Below, in pieces: positions 33,377 to 44,050 of a DNA stretch of 64,000 nt. Position 1 is the stretch's first letter. Each line of letters starts with the position of its first letter. Below the pieces are notes generated by a model. It did not search any database. It saw only the letters and a program-made list of their open reading frames with translations, and was not told where the DNA came from. The translations under genes were made by a program, and so were the position numbers. The stretch spans positions 186,001-250,000 of the forward strand of contig NHNY01000018.1 in NCBI GenBank assembly GCA_002786065.1, given 5' to 3'. This DNA is from Microcyclospora pomicola. Lineage: Eukaryota > Ascomycota > Dothideomycetes > Capnodiales.

Positions 33377-34957
33377 TCACGAGCTTCTGCCGCCAGACTG
33401 CTGCTGCTCTTCCTTGCGTCGTCTGATCAACTCCAATAATGGTACATCGTCTTCGTCATAGAACTCGGCAACCTCGTCCACTCCAAAATCAGCCAACCTC
33501 TCACCCTCCTTGTTACGCCACGACTCCTCTCCTTCGTCCTTACTGACGCGAGCTGAGGGTCTGAATAAGGCATCATCCTCGCTCTCCTCGTCCTCTGTGA
33601 GCTCGGCGTCGTCGACTCGCTCGTAGGCATCCGCATCGATCTGCTTGACAAACGTCTTCAAGCGTTCGTGGAATGGCTTGCGACGAACGACAAACTCGCC
33701 ATCCGCGTCTTCGTAACGTGCCAGATCCGCTGCTTGTCGGCGACGAAAGGACTCTGGGTCTAGTGAATGTGTGAAACCATCGCCAGCAGCAATGTCTCGC
33801 CGCGCGACACGGAACAAGCGATCTGGATCTGGCGGCGGCCACGGTTTGCTCGGATCTGCACGGATTCAGTCAGTCAAAGCGATAAACTGTATCCACCATG
33901 TCACTTCGTACCGTCAATCTCGTTATGCTCGAATGTCAGGCCATTCTCGTGGATCGGGCTGCTTGCCAACGGCCAGAACCACATCAACGGATTCTTACTT
34001 CCCATTCCCTGGCATATATTCGTCCAGATGCCAACGTCCCAAGGAAATTCTTGGCGCTCGATTCTCATCTTGGTCCCATATGGAGCGTTGAGAAAACCAC
34101 CAAGGGTGCGAGCACGTCGAAGGACAGCATGATGACGTTCTACCTCCCAAGATTCAATTGTGGTCATGTTGATGGCCAAAGACCAGATTGTGCGGCCGAG
34201 CAATAAAAGTAGACCGAAAGCCACGAAAGAATTTCCGGTAAGAAGGATAAAGAAGTGAGCTAGTTGAAAGATGCTCGGTCCAAGATACTGCGTCATGTCA
34301 GTATCGCTGCAAGCGTGAGGATGTTGGTTGCAAATCATACACTAGGCAAATCTCGCTTGTGCCACAGAGCAGCAGCACGTTGACCGAGGAAGTACTCTAA
34401 GTAGAGCATAGCAGCAACGGCATAGAAGAGTGCACGTGTGAAATGTGGAAGTGTAATGTATGAAACACAGTTGGCTGGAAATTGTTACTTACCACATCCC
34501 TTCAAGAGACTACGGGATGTTTGATAGACCTACCTGTCCAAACGCAGTGATGATCCATCTTCATCACGCAGCTGATCCACTATTAGGCATCGGATTTGCT
34601 GTAAACCTGTGAAAACACTTACCGCTGACAAGTCTTGCAATGATGTGCTCTTGGGGGCTTGTAAGCTTCGCATTTCCTACACCAGCGTTGCCTAAGCGGT
34701 ACATCGTGCATGTCCAGATCGTTTTCACCGGACGTAAGCTTCTCATTCCAGTCCTGTGGTACCCAGCCGGGATTCAAGTTGCAAGTCCTGTAGTAGCTGA
34801 TGAAAAGACACACGATCAGTCCGTTGAAGAGATACGCATCCCCTTTTCGCAGTGGACCAGGTTCGAGAGAGCGGAACAGCCATTGGGAGGTGAAAGCTTG
34901 GAAACAAATGAAAGCAGTAGCCGCAGGTGCGCCTAGGCGCTGCAGCTGAAATGCCAT
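33377..34957 (-). CDS. PFA4: DHHC palmitoyltransferase PFA4
   Basis: Five exons: 34957-34623, 34571-34534 (38 nt), 34474-34341, 34287-33912, 33855-33377 (453 aa), phases all consistent. The ATG of MAFQLQRLGAP was chosen; the open frame upstream is longer but not family-like. Two membrane segments precede the zinc-binding DHHC domain, which is intact after splicing: RWCRKCEAYKPPRAHHCKTC, then CVMKMDHHCVWTANCV, with Val where most family members have Pro. Two more membrane segments follow (one being YLGPSIFQLAHFFILLTGNS), and a hydrophilic acidic C-terminus ends in RRRKEEQQQ. Yeast Pfa4 S-acylates chitin synthase Chs3 in the ER and is needed for its export; the same role is likely here. Confidence 0.92.
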
Positions 34958-35395
34958 ATTGATCACCCTAAGCAGGACCGGAAAGGCGATGGGTGGTAGA
35001 TCATAGTATATAAGGTAAGGATGCAAAGCACAAGCACAAGCGACTCGATGTTCCTCGACGTGGTCCGTTGACTCGAATCGCCTACCGTAGAAGCACAGCG
35101 GATCTACGCGGACAGTAATCAGTACTACCCCACCAGGCCTAGAGCACGACACCTGCAATAACAATGACAGCACGACGAGCTCAATCTGTACATTTCACTT
35201 CACTAAAGGACACATACTGACCGCATCTTCTGGTTCATATACTAACTCACCCTTACCACACCCTCCGCCGACGAATCTTCAGGCATCTTCTTACCACAGA
35301 CTCGTGCGCAGAGAGCCCGACACCACCTCAAGCTGGAAGCGAGTGAATCCCACGGCAATATCGGGGCAATTGTGCCCGTCGCGCAGTAGGAGAAG
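34958..35395. promoter_or_regulatory. divergent intergenic region between PFA4 and CK2 alpha
   Basis: About 440 bp with both promoters. A TATATAAG at 35007-35014 lies about 380 bp before the kinase start on the + strand; it may be a TATA box but is rather distant. Confidence 0.35.
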
Positions 35396-36525
35396 ATGGC
35401 GAGGGTATACGCGGATGTCAATCAGCAGATGCCCCGGGCCTACTGGGATTATGATAGTGTCAACATCTCATGGGGCGTACTTGAAAACTACGAGGTTGTT
35501 CGCAAGATCGGTAGGTCGTATACCAGGTCCTATATTCCGGACAGCACGGCATACTGATATTCTGCGCGTCAGGTCGTGGAAAGTACTCGGAAGTTTTCGA
35601 AGGTGTGAATGTCGTGAACTACCAGAAATGTGTGATCAAAGTCCTTAAGCCGGTCAAGAAGAAGAAGATCAAGCGTGAGATCAAGATCTTGCAAAATCTT
35701 TCTGGCGGACCCAACATCGTGGCATTACTGGATGTAGTACGCGACAGTCAGTCGAAGACCCCCAGCCTAATATTCGAGCATGTCAATAACACCGACTTCC
35801 GAACACTGTACCCCAAGTTCCAAGACATGGACGTGAGGTACTACATTCTTGAGCTGCTGAAAGCCCTGGACTACTGCCACAGCAAGGGAATCATGCACCG
35901 TGATGTCAAGCCTCACAACGTTATGATCGACCATGAACACAGGAAACTACGGTTGATCGACTGGGGCCTGGCCGAGTTCTACCATGCGGGTACCGAATAC
36001 AATGTGCGAGTAGCGAGCCGCTACTTCAAAGGACCGGAATTGCTTGTAGACTTCCAGGAATACGATTACAGTCTGGACATGTGGTCACTCGGCGCGATGT
36101 TTGCCAGCATGATCTTCAGAAAGGAACCATTCTTCCATGGTAATAGCAACAGCGATCAGCTGGTCAAAATTGCGAAGGTACTCGGGACGGAGGATCTATT
36201 TGACTACCTGGACAAATATGACATTGAGCTGGATGCGCAGTACGACGATATCCTCGGACGTTTTCCCAAGAAGAGCTGGCATGCCTTTGTCAATTCAGAC
36301 AATCAGCGATTCGTCTCGAACGATGCGATTGACTTCCTCGACAAGCTTTTACGCTATGACCATCAGGTGAGTGTCTCGTGCTGCAGGAAACCACGTCTGC
36401 GCATCATACTGATCATCTCACAGGAGCGTCTTACTGCCAAGGAAGCGATGCAACACCAATACTTCGCTCCAGTTCGTCTAGCAGAAGCCACTGAGCTCCA
36501 AAGTCCCAACAATGTACACCAATAA
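35396..36525 (+). CDS. CKA1: casein kinase 2 catalytic subunit alpha
   Basis: Three exons: 35396-35510, 35573-36366, 36424-36525 (336 aa), the usual CK2-alpha length. Motifs: [13 protein letters not shown] (Gly loop), [16 protein letters not shown] (ATP Lys plus the basic substrate-binding cluster typical of CK2), [11 protein letters not shown] (catalytic Asp), DWGLAEFYH (CK2 has DWG instead of DFG), and [12 protein letters not shown]2 is a constitutive Ser/Thr kinase for acidic sites, forming a tetramer with two beta subunits. The model ends at a stop at 36523-36525, but a textbook-looking donor just before it (36514) could splice to a further 119-codon exon (see 36568-36924). Confidence 0.95.
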
Positions 36526-36567
36526 TGTGAACAAACGATCTGACTAACATGTGATCCCGAACATTAG

Positions 36568-36924
36568 TTGCAAGAAGCGCGGAGCCTCGTATATGTTTCG
36601 ACGGCACTCACCTCATGCACCGATGTAACGCCTTCGTCTGCCATAGACGATGCCCTCGAGACTGCCGGGCGTTCCTGCCTACTGGCAGATTTGCGCAAAT
36701 GTATGCTCGAGCAAGATATCATCATGGGCTCGGCGCTACTGTCTCGCGCTCCGTCCGAAGTCTTGCAGACAATCTACGACGAGAACTTGGTCCATCACCA
36801 GTCCCTGCTGGGCCGGATGCTGCAATCACACATCGACCACTACGAGGGAGAACCACAGATAGTCCAACATCCACGCCCAAGAGTGTCCGAGATTCCAACC
36901 AGGACGAGGGGCTTACACCTCTAG
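36568..36924 (+). CDS. possible alternative 3' exon of CK2 alpha, or separate small gene
   Basis: An open frame of 118 codons with coding-like third positions directly follows the CK2 gene. Splicing 36513 to 36568 (54-nt intron, donor GTACAC, branch TGACTAAC, acceptor ATTAG) joins it in phase to the kinase, replacing the last three residues by 118 and giving 451 aa. The tail has two amphipathic helices (AIDDALETAGRSCLLADLRK and LSRAPSEVLQTIYDENL). As a separate gene it lacks a good start, because the first in-frame ATG is at about 36700. CK2-alpha proteins do not normally carry such a tail. Confidence 0.35.
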   Translation: MQEARSLVYVSTALTSCTDVTPSSAIDDALETAGRSCLLADLRKCMLEQDIIMGSALLSRAPSEVLQTIYDENLVHHQSLLGRMLQSHIDHYEGEPQIVQHPRPRVSEIPTRTRGLHL

Positions 36925-37718
36925 CACTGTGGAGCAGTGCTCATCATAAACCTCAGATAACAGTCATTCTTATCACCAAAAATGTGCTTCTTCACGCTTC
37001 TCGAGATAAGCAGAATTTCTGCCCCCTCAGTCCTCGTCAAAACATGTCCGTGCTCCTCTGTGCCCATCTAGCATATACTGTAAGGTATGTTGATCCTCCA
37101 CAGTCCATCGTGTGGGAACGTTCGCCACGAGATGATTCTTCGGTCAGCGCACTGGACCTTTTCCATATCCTCTCCAATCCAGAATCGCTTTTCTAAAGCT
37201 CCGCACCTGGAGACGACGTAAATCGACAGGACTTCTCACGTCTATCCTCCTTATTACAGTCTTGATGCTCTGTGCATGTCTCCCCTCGAACCCTTAGTCT
37301 CGTCGATGTGAATCTGTGACCCGTTGTCGCTCGAGCCGCGACACGGCGTGCTTAGCTGTGACGCAAAGGAGAAACACTGGAGATGGATCTCCCGTGGATT
37401 TGATACATGTGGTAAGTATAGATTCTGTACGGTGAAGCGACGACAAGACGGGGCGTAATCAAAACTCTATAGAGATCTGGTCGCATACAGCGTGGTGGAA
37501 CACTTCGGACGCTGGCGTGAGGGGGGTACAAGGGCCAAAAGAAAGCTGCAAATTGCTACATGAACTTAGAACCTCAGTAATACTCGCTCACAGCAAGGTG
37601 GGAGTGTACAGTTCCGACCGCGCTTGTCCACGATATACGCAACTCCTACCTCCCTGCCCCAGATCCCTAGAAATCCCACCGTCATCTGGCATGCCTTGCC
37701 ATCTTTCAGATGAATATA
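36925..37718. other. intergenic, convergent tails of the CK2 and valyl-tRNA synthetase genes
   Basis: About 790 bp, no gene seen. It likely contains two 3' UTRs. Confidence 0.4.
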
Positions 37719-40700
37719 CTACAATTTCAGCTCTTCGAACCTTGCCAAGCTCTCCTCGTATGCGTGCTGCTCACTCAGCAGGTTCTTGAGGTTCTCCTGC
37801 TCTTTCTGGTGCACATCCTCCGCCGCCCGATCACTCAAACCGGCGATCAAGCGCTCTTGATCCTTGACGGCGGTGGCGGCCTTGGCCATCTTGGGCTGGA
37901 TCTTCTTGATCTCGGCGTCGGCGTCGACGTCACCTTGCAGTTCGAGGAAGATGTAGGCAGATGAGGCTACAGGGTAGACAACGCAAGCTGCGGGGACGGC
38001 GTCGCCGGGTGCAAGGATGGAGAGCGAGGACAGTTTGCCTTGTGCAAGTGTCTTGATGGCGGATAGTTCCGCCACCGCGGTCTGGTGGCTTTCGTCGTTC
38101 AGTGGCTGGACATATGCTTTGCCGTTTTCCTTGATGGCTTTCTCCGCCAGTAGAGAACGAACGCCCTTTGAGCAACCAATCACCAAATCGTATGCTCGTT
38201 CACTCTCGGGGTCATCGAGACCTGCTTCGTATCGGGGGTATGCTGCCCGAACAATACTCTTCGTGTCGTCATTCGGCCGTCTTGGTAGTCTTTGCCACAG
38301 CTCTTCAGTTAGGAACGGCATGAATGGATGTATCATGGTGAGTGCACCATCGATAGCAGTGTACAAGGTATCGATGGCACTCTTGGCTTCCTCGGCCGTG
38401 CCTTCTTGGATGATCGTCTTACTGTTCTCGATATAGATGTCGCAGAGCTCATAAAGCCAATAGTTGTAAATCGCACCAGTCGCTTGTGCGAACTCTCTGG
38501 TCGCAAGCGTTTCATTGGCCCTCTTCGCAGCGTGGGTCAACTTGTGCAAGATCCAACGTTCGGCCAGACCTTCTTTGCCAGTTCTACCACCTTTGGCTTG
38601 AGGAGTGTAGTCGGCCGGAAGTTTTCCAAGTACATATTTCGTGGCTTGGTAGATCTTGTTACAGAAGTTACGGTAGCTGCGCATGACCTTCACATCGAAG
38701 TTAATGTCGCCGCCACCAGTAGTGTAGTTGACCAGCGAGAATCGCAGAGCATCAGCGCCGCACTCATCAATACCGTCTGGGAAGGCGGATTTCTGCCATT
38801 TGGAAGCTCGCTCGACCTCTTTCGGTGCGAGATTACCAGTCTTAAGCTTGTCCGTCAGCGCTTGCAGTGATATGCCATCCATTATGTCGACCGGATCTAT
38901 CACATTGCCCAAGGACTTTGACATTTTCCGACCCTCGGAGTCGCGAATCAATGAATGACAGTATACCTCGTGGAAGGGTACATCTCCTGTGACCTTCAAA
39001 CCGAACATTATCATGCGTGCCACCCAAAAGAACAAGATGTCCCAGCCAGTCTCCAGGACGGACGTGGGATACAGCTTCTCGAAATCGTGAGTCTTCTCAG
39101 GCCATCCGAGCGTAGAGAAGGGCCACAATCCAGAAGAGAACCAGGTATCCAAACAGTCAGGATCTCTTTCTAGCTCGAATTTCTTGCCGGGGAATTTCTT
39201 CTCTGCCTTCTCCCTGACGTCTTCTTCAGTCTTTCCACATATCCAGTAGCTAGCGTCTGTGTCATAAGCAGGGCCATCTTCCAGCTTGACGTAGTATGCA
39301 GGCACTTGATGACCCCACCACAGCTGCCTGGACAGACACCAGTCGTCGATGTTCTCCATCCAGCGATAATAGGAGTTCTCCGCAGTCGCGGGCGACAACT
39401 TAATGCTGCCATTCTTGACGGCCTCGATGGCTGGCTCCGCAAGTGGTTTCATGTGCATCCACCATTGTGGCTTGAGTATAGGCTCGATGATGTCTTTGGA
39501 TTTGTTGCAAAGCGGGATGGTCATCTTGTTGTCTGCTTTACCAACGTAAAGTCCCAACTTCTCGAGCTCGGCGATGACGGTGTAGCGAACATCGAAACGT
39601 TTTTGGCCTTTAAAAGGCCCCGCGTTCTCGTTCATGGTTCCATCGTCATTCAGGATGTTGATGAACTCAAGGTTATTTTGCTTGCCACGTTTAAAATCGT
39701 TGAAGTCATGCGCAGGTGTGATTTTCACGGCGCCGGTACCGAAATCTCGTTCTACGGTATCGTCGGCAAAGATAGGAATCAAGCGATCCACGAAGGGATG
39801 CTTGACCTTCTTGCCTACGAGATGCTTGTACCGCTCGTCGGCTGGATGTACAGCCACACCAGTGTCTCCAAGCATGGTCTCTGGCCGAGTTGTGGCAACT
39901 TCGATGAATTCTTCGGTTCCATCGATCTGATATTTGAAGTTCCATATCGAGCCGAATTCGATCTTCTTGTCGTATCCCGGCACATCGATCTTGGTAGAGC
40001 CTTCAAGCTCTTTTTGATCTACCTCCAGATTTGACAAAGCTGTCGTGAGCTTGGTACACCAATTGACAAGTCGATTTGCACGATAGATCAAACCCTCTTC
40101 GTGTAGCTGGACGAAAATTTGACGCACAGCTGCCGAGAGGGTTGGGCTCATGGTGAATCCCTCACGCGTCCAGTCCATGGAGCCACCGAGACGTCGCATG
40201 ACTTTGTTGATCTTCTGATGGTATTCCTCCTTCCATTCCCACACGGTCTCGACGAATTTCTCTCGCCCAAGATCGTGCCTCGTCATACCATTCCGCCTGT
40301 TGTAGAGCATGTTTTCCACCACGCTTTGCGTTGAGATGCCAGCATGATCACAACCCGGAACGTAAAGCACCGTCAAGCCTTTCATGCGATTCCATCGAAT
40401 CATGACATCTTGCAACGACGTAGCCAAAGCGTGTCCGATGTGCAGAGCTCCAGTGACGTTGGGTGGTGGTATCGCGACCACAAAGTAGCCAGCCTCCTTG
40501 ACTTCGCCATTCTCCTGAAACTCTGGCAAATGAAAACCCTCCTTCTCCCACCAGTCATACCATGCACTTTCAACCACAGACGGGATATATGCCTTGTGGT
40601 ACTCGTCATCCAATGGCTTCAGTATCTTCTTCTCGCCTTTCGGGGTCTCTTCCTTGTAAGGGGCGAGTTTCTCTTGAACTTTCTTCTCCTTCTTCTCCTT

Positions 40701-40985
40701 CGGTTGTGACGCGGCAGCCAAGGCTTTCTGCTTTTCCTGTTTTGCAGCTAGCTTGGCTAACTTTTCTGCTTTGGCTCGTTCTTTGGCTAGTTCTCGTTCC
40801 GATTTCTCTTTCTTCTCGCCATTTGCATCCCCTCCATCCTTGCCCGGCATGTTGTGGCCCTTGATATCACTACTGGCCGCCTCCAGCACAGCGTTCTTGA
40901 CCTCATCTGAGAGTGGTGGGGGTTGGCCCGTGACAGGTCCGGTCTTCTCACCAGTAGGATTGTGGGAGGCGGCATTGAGAGCCAT
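37719..40985 (-). CDS. VAS1: valyl-tRNA synthetase
   Basis: Single exon of 1088 aa from the ATG of MALNAASHNPTGEK. A Lys/Glu/Ala-rich appended N-terminal region (about residues 20-110) is typical of eukaryotic ValRS. Then come the class I synthetase signatures: PPPNVTGALHIGHA (HIGH) and GRKMSKSLGNVIDP (KMSKS), with the valine-specific editing domain between them (TTRPETMLGDTGVAVHP), an anticodon-binding domain (about residues 790-930) and a C-terminal coiled-coil arm ending EQHAYEESLARFEEL. The enzyme charges tRNA-Val. In yeast one gene supplies cytosol and mitochondria by alternative starts; here the frame continues upstream as a presequence-like extension without ATG (40986-41084). Confidence 0.96.
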   Translation of the reverse strand: MALNAASHNPTGEKTGPVTGQPPPLSDEVKNAVLEAASSDIKGHNMPGKDGGDANGEKKEKSERELAKERAKAEKLAKLAAKQEKQKALAAASQPKEKKEKKVQEKLAPYKEETPKGEKKILKPLDDEYHKAYIPSVVESAWYDWWEKEGFHLPEFQENGEVKEAGYFVVAIPPPNVTGALHIGHALATSLQDVMIRWNRMKGLTVLYVPGCDHAGISTQSVVENMLYNRRNGMTRHDLGREKFVETVWEWKEEYHQKINKVMRRLGGSMDWTREGFTMSPTLSAAVRQIFVQLHEEGLIYRANRLVNWCTKLTTALSNLEVDQKELEGSTKIDVPGYDKKIEFGSIWNFKYQIDGTEEFIEVATTRPETMLGDTGVAVHPADERYKHLVGKKVKHPFVDRLIPIFADDTVERDFGTGAVKITPAHDFNDFKRGKQNNLEFINILNDDGTMNENAGPFKGQKRFDVRYTVIAELEKLGLYVGKADNKMTIPLCNKSKDIIEPILKPQWWMHMKPLAEPAIEAVKNGSIKLSPATAENSYYRWMENIDDWCLSRQLWWGHQVPAYYVKLEDGPAYDTDASYWICGKTEEDVREKAEKKFPGKKFELERDPDCLDTWFSSGLWPFSTLGWPEKTHDFEKLYPTSVLETGWDILFFWVARMIMFGLKVTGDVPFHEVYCHSLIRDSEGRKMSKSLGNVIDPVDIMDGISLQALTDKLKTGNLAPKEVERASKWQKSAFPDGIDECGADALRFSLVNYTTGGGDINFDVKVMRSYRNFCNKIYQATKYVLGKLPADYTPQAKGGRTGKEGLAERWILHKLTHAAKRANETLATREFAQATGAIYNYWLYELCDIYIENSKTIIQEGTAEEAKSAIDTLYTAIDGALTMIHPFMPFLTEELWQRLPRRPNDDTKSIVRAAYPRYEAGLDDPESERAYDLVIGCSKGVRSLLAEKAIKENGKAYVQPLNDESHQTAVAELSAIKTLAQGKLSSLSILAPGDAVPAACVVYPVASSAYIFLELQGDVDADAEIKKIQPKMAKAATAVKDQERLIAGLSDRAAEDVHQKEQENLKNLLSEQHAYEESLARFEELKL

Positions 40986-41084
40986 AGTGGTGGTTAAAGT
41001 GCGGCGAGCGTTCAAGCAAGCATAGATGTTGCGCCTGGTAAGGACTCGATAAAGTGGTATTCGTCCTGTGATAAGAGACGCCGT
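40986..41084 (-). other. in-frame non-ATG extension: predicted mitochondrial presequence of VAS1
   Basis: The 33 codons upstream of the VAS1 ATG contain no stop, no ATG and no acidic residue, and encode six Arg (ITGRIPLYRVLTRRN, then NARRTLTTT). The candidate start is ACG at 41084-41082, with A at -3 and G at +4; a TTG at 41015 is a second, weaker choice. The stretch has the amphipathic, Arg-rich character of a mitochondrial targeting peptide. The frame stays open further upstream, so an unseen upstream exon is an alternative. Confidence 0.6.
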
Positions 41085-42265
41085 TTTGAATGACTGGTGA
41101 AGAAGAGGCTTAGAGCCAGTTTTCTGAAGCTACAAATTCAGACTGATAGTGGAGAGATAGCTTGGAGGGGATGAGTCAGATAGAAGGTGGGGAGTGGGGG
41201 ACTGTATGCGACATGACGGACCAAAATTTGATGTTTGGACTTTGGGAGGATGACTGCATGTGCTTCACATTCAACCCCCACGTGACATGCTTTTACCGCT
41301 TCATCAGACAGACATGTCGTTATGTCAAGGACGATGTTCGTTGATGTTCGGCCGTATTGTCTCGATATGCCATTGGTATTAGCAAACAGTGCTGTCAGTA
41401 TGGCAATACAAGTGTACGCGGTAATTCCATGAAGCGCTGTTCTCTATAGCATGGCCAACATGATCCGCAAATCATCCTGGGGCATATTTTTTTTTGTGGA
41501 ACCCCTTCAAGCATTCATACATTTGCGAGTGTGAGTCAACCACCATTCAAGACTTCTGGCCTACGTCAATGCCGCTGTCCAGTCTATGGGTGCTTTGCTG
41601 ATGTTCTAGAGCAACGGAGCGTGCTGGGCCATGGTGGTGTCTACGGAGCTTTGTCGTCAGGTAGTCAACTGAGCTACGAAATCGTCTTGATGTGTCAAGG
41701 CGAGGAGATTGAGACAATTCTCTCTGCCAATTTTCGTTCCATTGAAATGGTTATGGACCTTCAACTGATCGGTCGCTTGTCTCTATGGTACATCCGTTGC
41801 CTCAGTCATGGTAGCTAGCTTGTGCCGATGTTGCAGCATAGTAACGAGACCTTAAGTAGATGCAAACGCAAGAACTCTTTCGATCAAAGACTCCGGTCAA
41901 GCAGTGGTCTTGACGATATACCCCTCAGCTATTTGGACCATGTTACTTGTTGGGATATATTGATAAGAGGATGCCGCCCGTGTGTGGGTGTTGCATCGCC
42001 ATTGTTTGCATGTACTGTAACGAGGTCTTTCGAAGTAGCCGACACTAGCCAGTCCATGGAAAAGCTTGACGTAACATGGCATGTTCGTGGTCGACCGCCA
42101 TCAATACAACTCAATCTCACTTCTTTATTATTCAAGATCTGATGTCTTCTCGTATACTCGCGAAACTCAAGAAAGCTGAAGATCCCGGATAACTTCTCTC
42201 ATAGCGCTGGAGAGTCCTGCAAAGGTCCACGCTGCGTTTTGGCCATCGTCATACTCGTCGCACCA
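41085..42265. promoter_or_regulatory. divergent intergenic region between VAS1 and the Zn2Cys6 gene
   Basis: About 1.2 kb. It includes the VAS1 promoter, a T10 run near 41488 and the promoter of the transcription-factor gene. No gene seen. Confidence 0.4.
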
Positions 42266-44050
42266 ATGGAGCCTCCAGGCAATATGGATGGCCCAGATCA
42301 ATCAACCCAGAAGAGGCAACGTGCCAAACAGGCATGCGAGCCTTGTAGACTCAGGAAACGGCGGTGTGATGGAACGTCCCCATGTAACATGTGTACGCAA
42401 TTTGAGTATAAATGCTACTACGAGCGACATCCACGCAAGCGCTCGAAACTCGTCGAACAGAACGCAATTCAGAATGGGCTTCAGTCTCCGACAGGCACGA
42501 GTCCCGAATCGCCTCGGAAACGAGAGCCACCGAGTGAAGAACGGGATCACGAAGACATCGCCAAAGTGCGATCAATGGAGGCGAATTCTGGCATTGCCTT
42601 CACGCGACTTCTAGGCCAGAAGCTGGATCCCTCGTCTGGTCCCAAGATTGTCACGTTTGGCTGGAATCTAGGAAAGGATACCTATTTGGCACCTCCATCA
42701 CCTCCGATCACCGGCTTCATTGATCATGATCATATGTATCGTATGGCGAAGCTCTATTTCTCGAACGTGCAGCCTCTTTATGGCTTTCTGGACGAGGCGT
42801 GGACGTTTGAGCAGATAGAACTGCGTTGGGCTAGAACTGGACGTGCTGATATACCTGATCATCTTTTGGCTATGATCGCTGTGATGGGCTCTTTGTTCGC
42901 GAATACGTCCTTTGCGTTTGTGCCAGAGCTTGTTGCACTGGTCAAGTCAACTCTCGAGGGAGTGAGCACCATGTTGCCAGCAAGCCTCGCTGATGTTCAG
43001 TCATGGGTTCTACGGTGTCTCTACTTACGCGCGACCGACCACCCGCATGGTACCTGGATGGCGTCGTGTGCATCGATACATCTTGCGGAGAGCATAGGTA
43101 TCCACCAAGAGGCTAGCAGTCAAGCCCTTCATCCCGCCGTAAGCGAACATTTGCTGGATCCCGAGCTTCGACGTCGCACGTTTTGGGTCGCCAGGATGCT
43201 GAACACCTGGGTCAGCTTCGAGTACGGTGTGACCCGAGTCGCAATCAGAAGCATTACTAGCCACTTGCCAACACCCAGAGAAGGTGACTTTACTGCAGAG
43301 TACATCAATCTGTACAGTCTGTCATGTTTCCTCGAACCAGAGCGGCCAAATGACTCGCCTGGTCAATGGGAAGAGTTCCTACGACAGCTGGAAGCATTCG
43401 AAGTACATCATGACGGCATAGAATTATCAAGAGCGAACCTTGCGCTTTGTGGCTACCGCAGACTGCGGCTCTTGACCCCGAGTCACTCGTCTGACGTCCT
43501 CAACGTAATTATCAACATCGCTCTGAAGGGCCTCGAAGCGGCGTTGAGGATGGCGGCTAAAAATATGCCTTGGTGGCATGTTGCAAATGTGCCATTCCAA
43601 GTCATCTGCGTATTTCTTGCAATGGACGTTCGGGAATCACTGTCACACGTCGGTACAGCAATGCGCACTCTGGAACAGGTCGTCGACAGATTCAATACCA
43701 CTGCCATGCGAGAGGCTCTCAAGACTGCTCGCTTTCTGGTGCGGCTGTCAAAGAAAAAGAAAGACGATGACTCCGGTGTCCTCGGACAGGTTCTGAAGGT
43801 GGTGTCAACGGGCGTCAGTAATACCACTCCTCAGCCCTCTTGGTCACCTCACGAGCCGAAGATTGAAACCGTGCCGCTCGACGTGGTAGGTGGTACGTTG
43901 CCACCTGCGACACTCGGCAAGTCTGGAACCACTACGAAAGCTGAAGACTGGAACATGGACATTTTCAACAGCACGGATTTCGACTGGAATTACTTCCTCA
44001 CTGCTGACATGCCTGCTTTCAACAGCTTCGCCCCTGATGGGGCAATATGA
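42266..44050 (+). CDS. Zn2Cys6 fungal transcription factor
   Basis: Single-exon protein of 594 aa from the ATG of MEPPGNMDG. The zinc cluster CEPCRLRKRRCDGTSPCNMC (first Cys about residue 24) followed by TQFEYKC has the canonical C-x2-C-x6-C-x5-C-x2-C-x6-C spacing. A basic linker (HPRKRSK) follows. The middle region carries the fungal-specific TF domain (YFSNVQPLYGFLDEAWTFEQ, then the segment with HGTWMASCASIHLAESIGIHQEA and RRRTFWVARMLNTWVSFEYG). The C-terminus is acidic and aromatic (DWNMDIFNSTDFDWNYF), a likely activation region. Target genes cannot be read from sequence. Its neighbours are housekeeping genes, so it is not evidently a pathway-specific regulator. Confidence 0.92.
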   Translation: MEPPGNMDGPDQSTQKRQRAKQACEPCRLRKRRCDGTSPCNMCTQFEYKCYYERHPRKRSKLVEQNAIQNGLQSPTGTSPESPRKREPPSEERDHEDIAKVRSMEANSGIAFTRLLGQKLDPSSGPKIVTFGWNLGKDTYLAPPSPPITGFIDHDHMYRMAKLYFSNVQPLYGFLDEAWTFEQIELRWARTGRADIPDHLLAMIAVMGSLFANTSFAFVPELVALVKSTLEGVSTMLPASLADVQSWVLRCLYLRATDHPHGTWMASCASIHLAESIGIHQEASSQALHPAVSEHLLDPELRRRTFWVARMLNTWVSFEYGVTRVAIRSITSHLPTPREGDFTAEYINLYSLSCFLEPERPNDSPGQWEEFLRQLEAFEVHHDGIELSRANLALCGYRRLRLLTPSHSSDVLNVIINIALKGLEAALRMAAKNMPWWHVANVPFQVICVFLAMDVRESLSHVGTAMRTLEQVVDRFNTTAMREALKTARFLVRLSKKKKDDDSGVLGQVLKVVSTGVSNTTPQPSWSPHEPKIETVPLDVVGGTLPPATLGKSGTTTKAEDWNMDIFNSTDFDWNYFLTADMPAFNSFAPDGAI

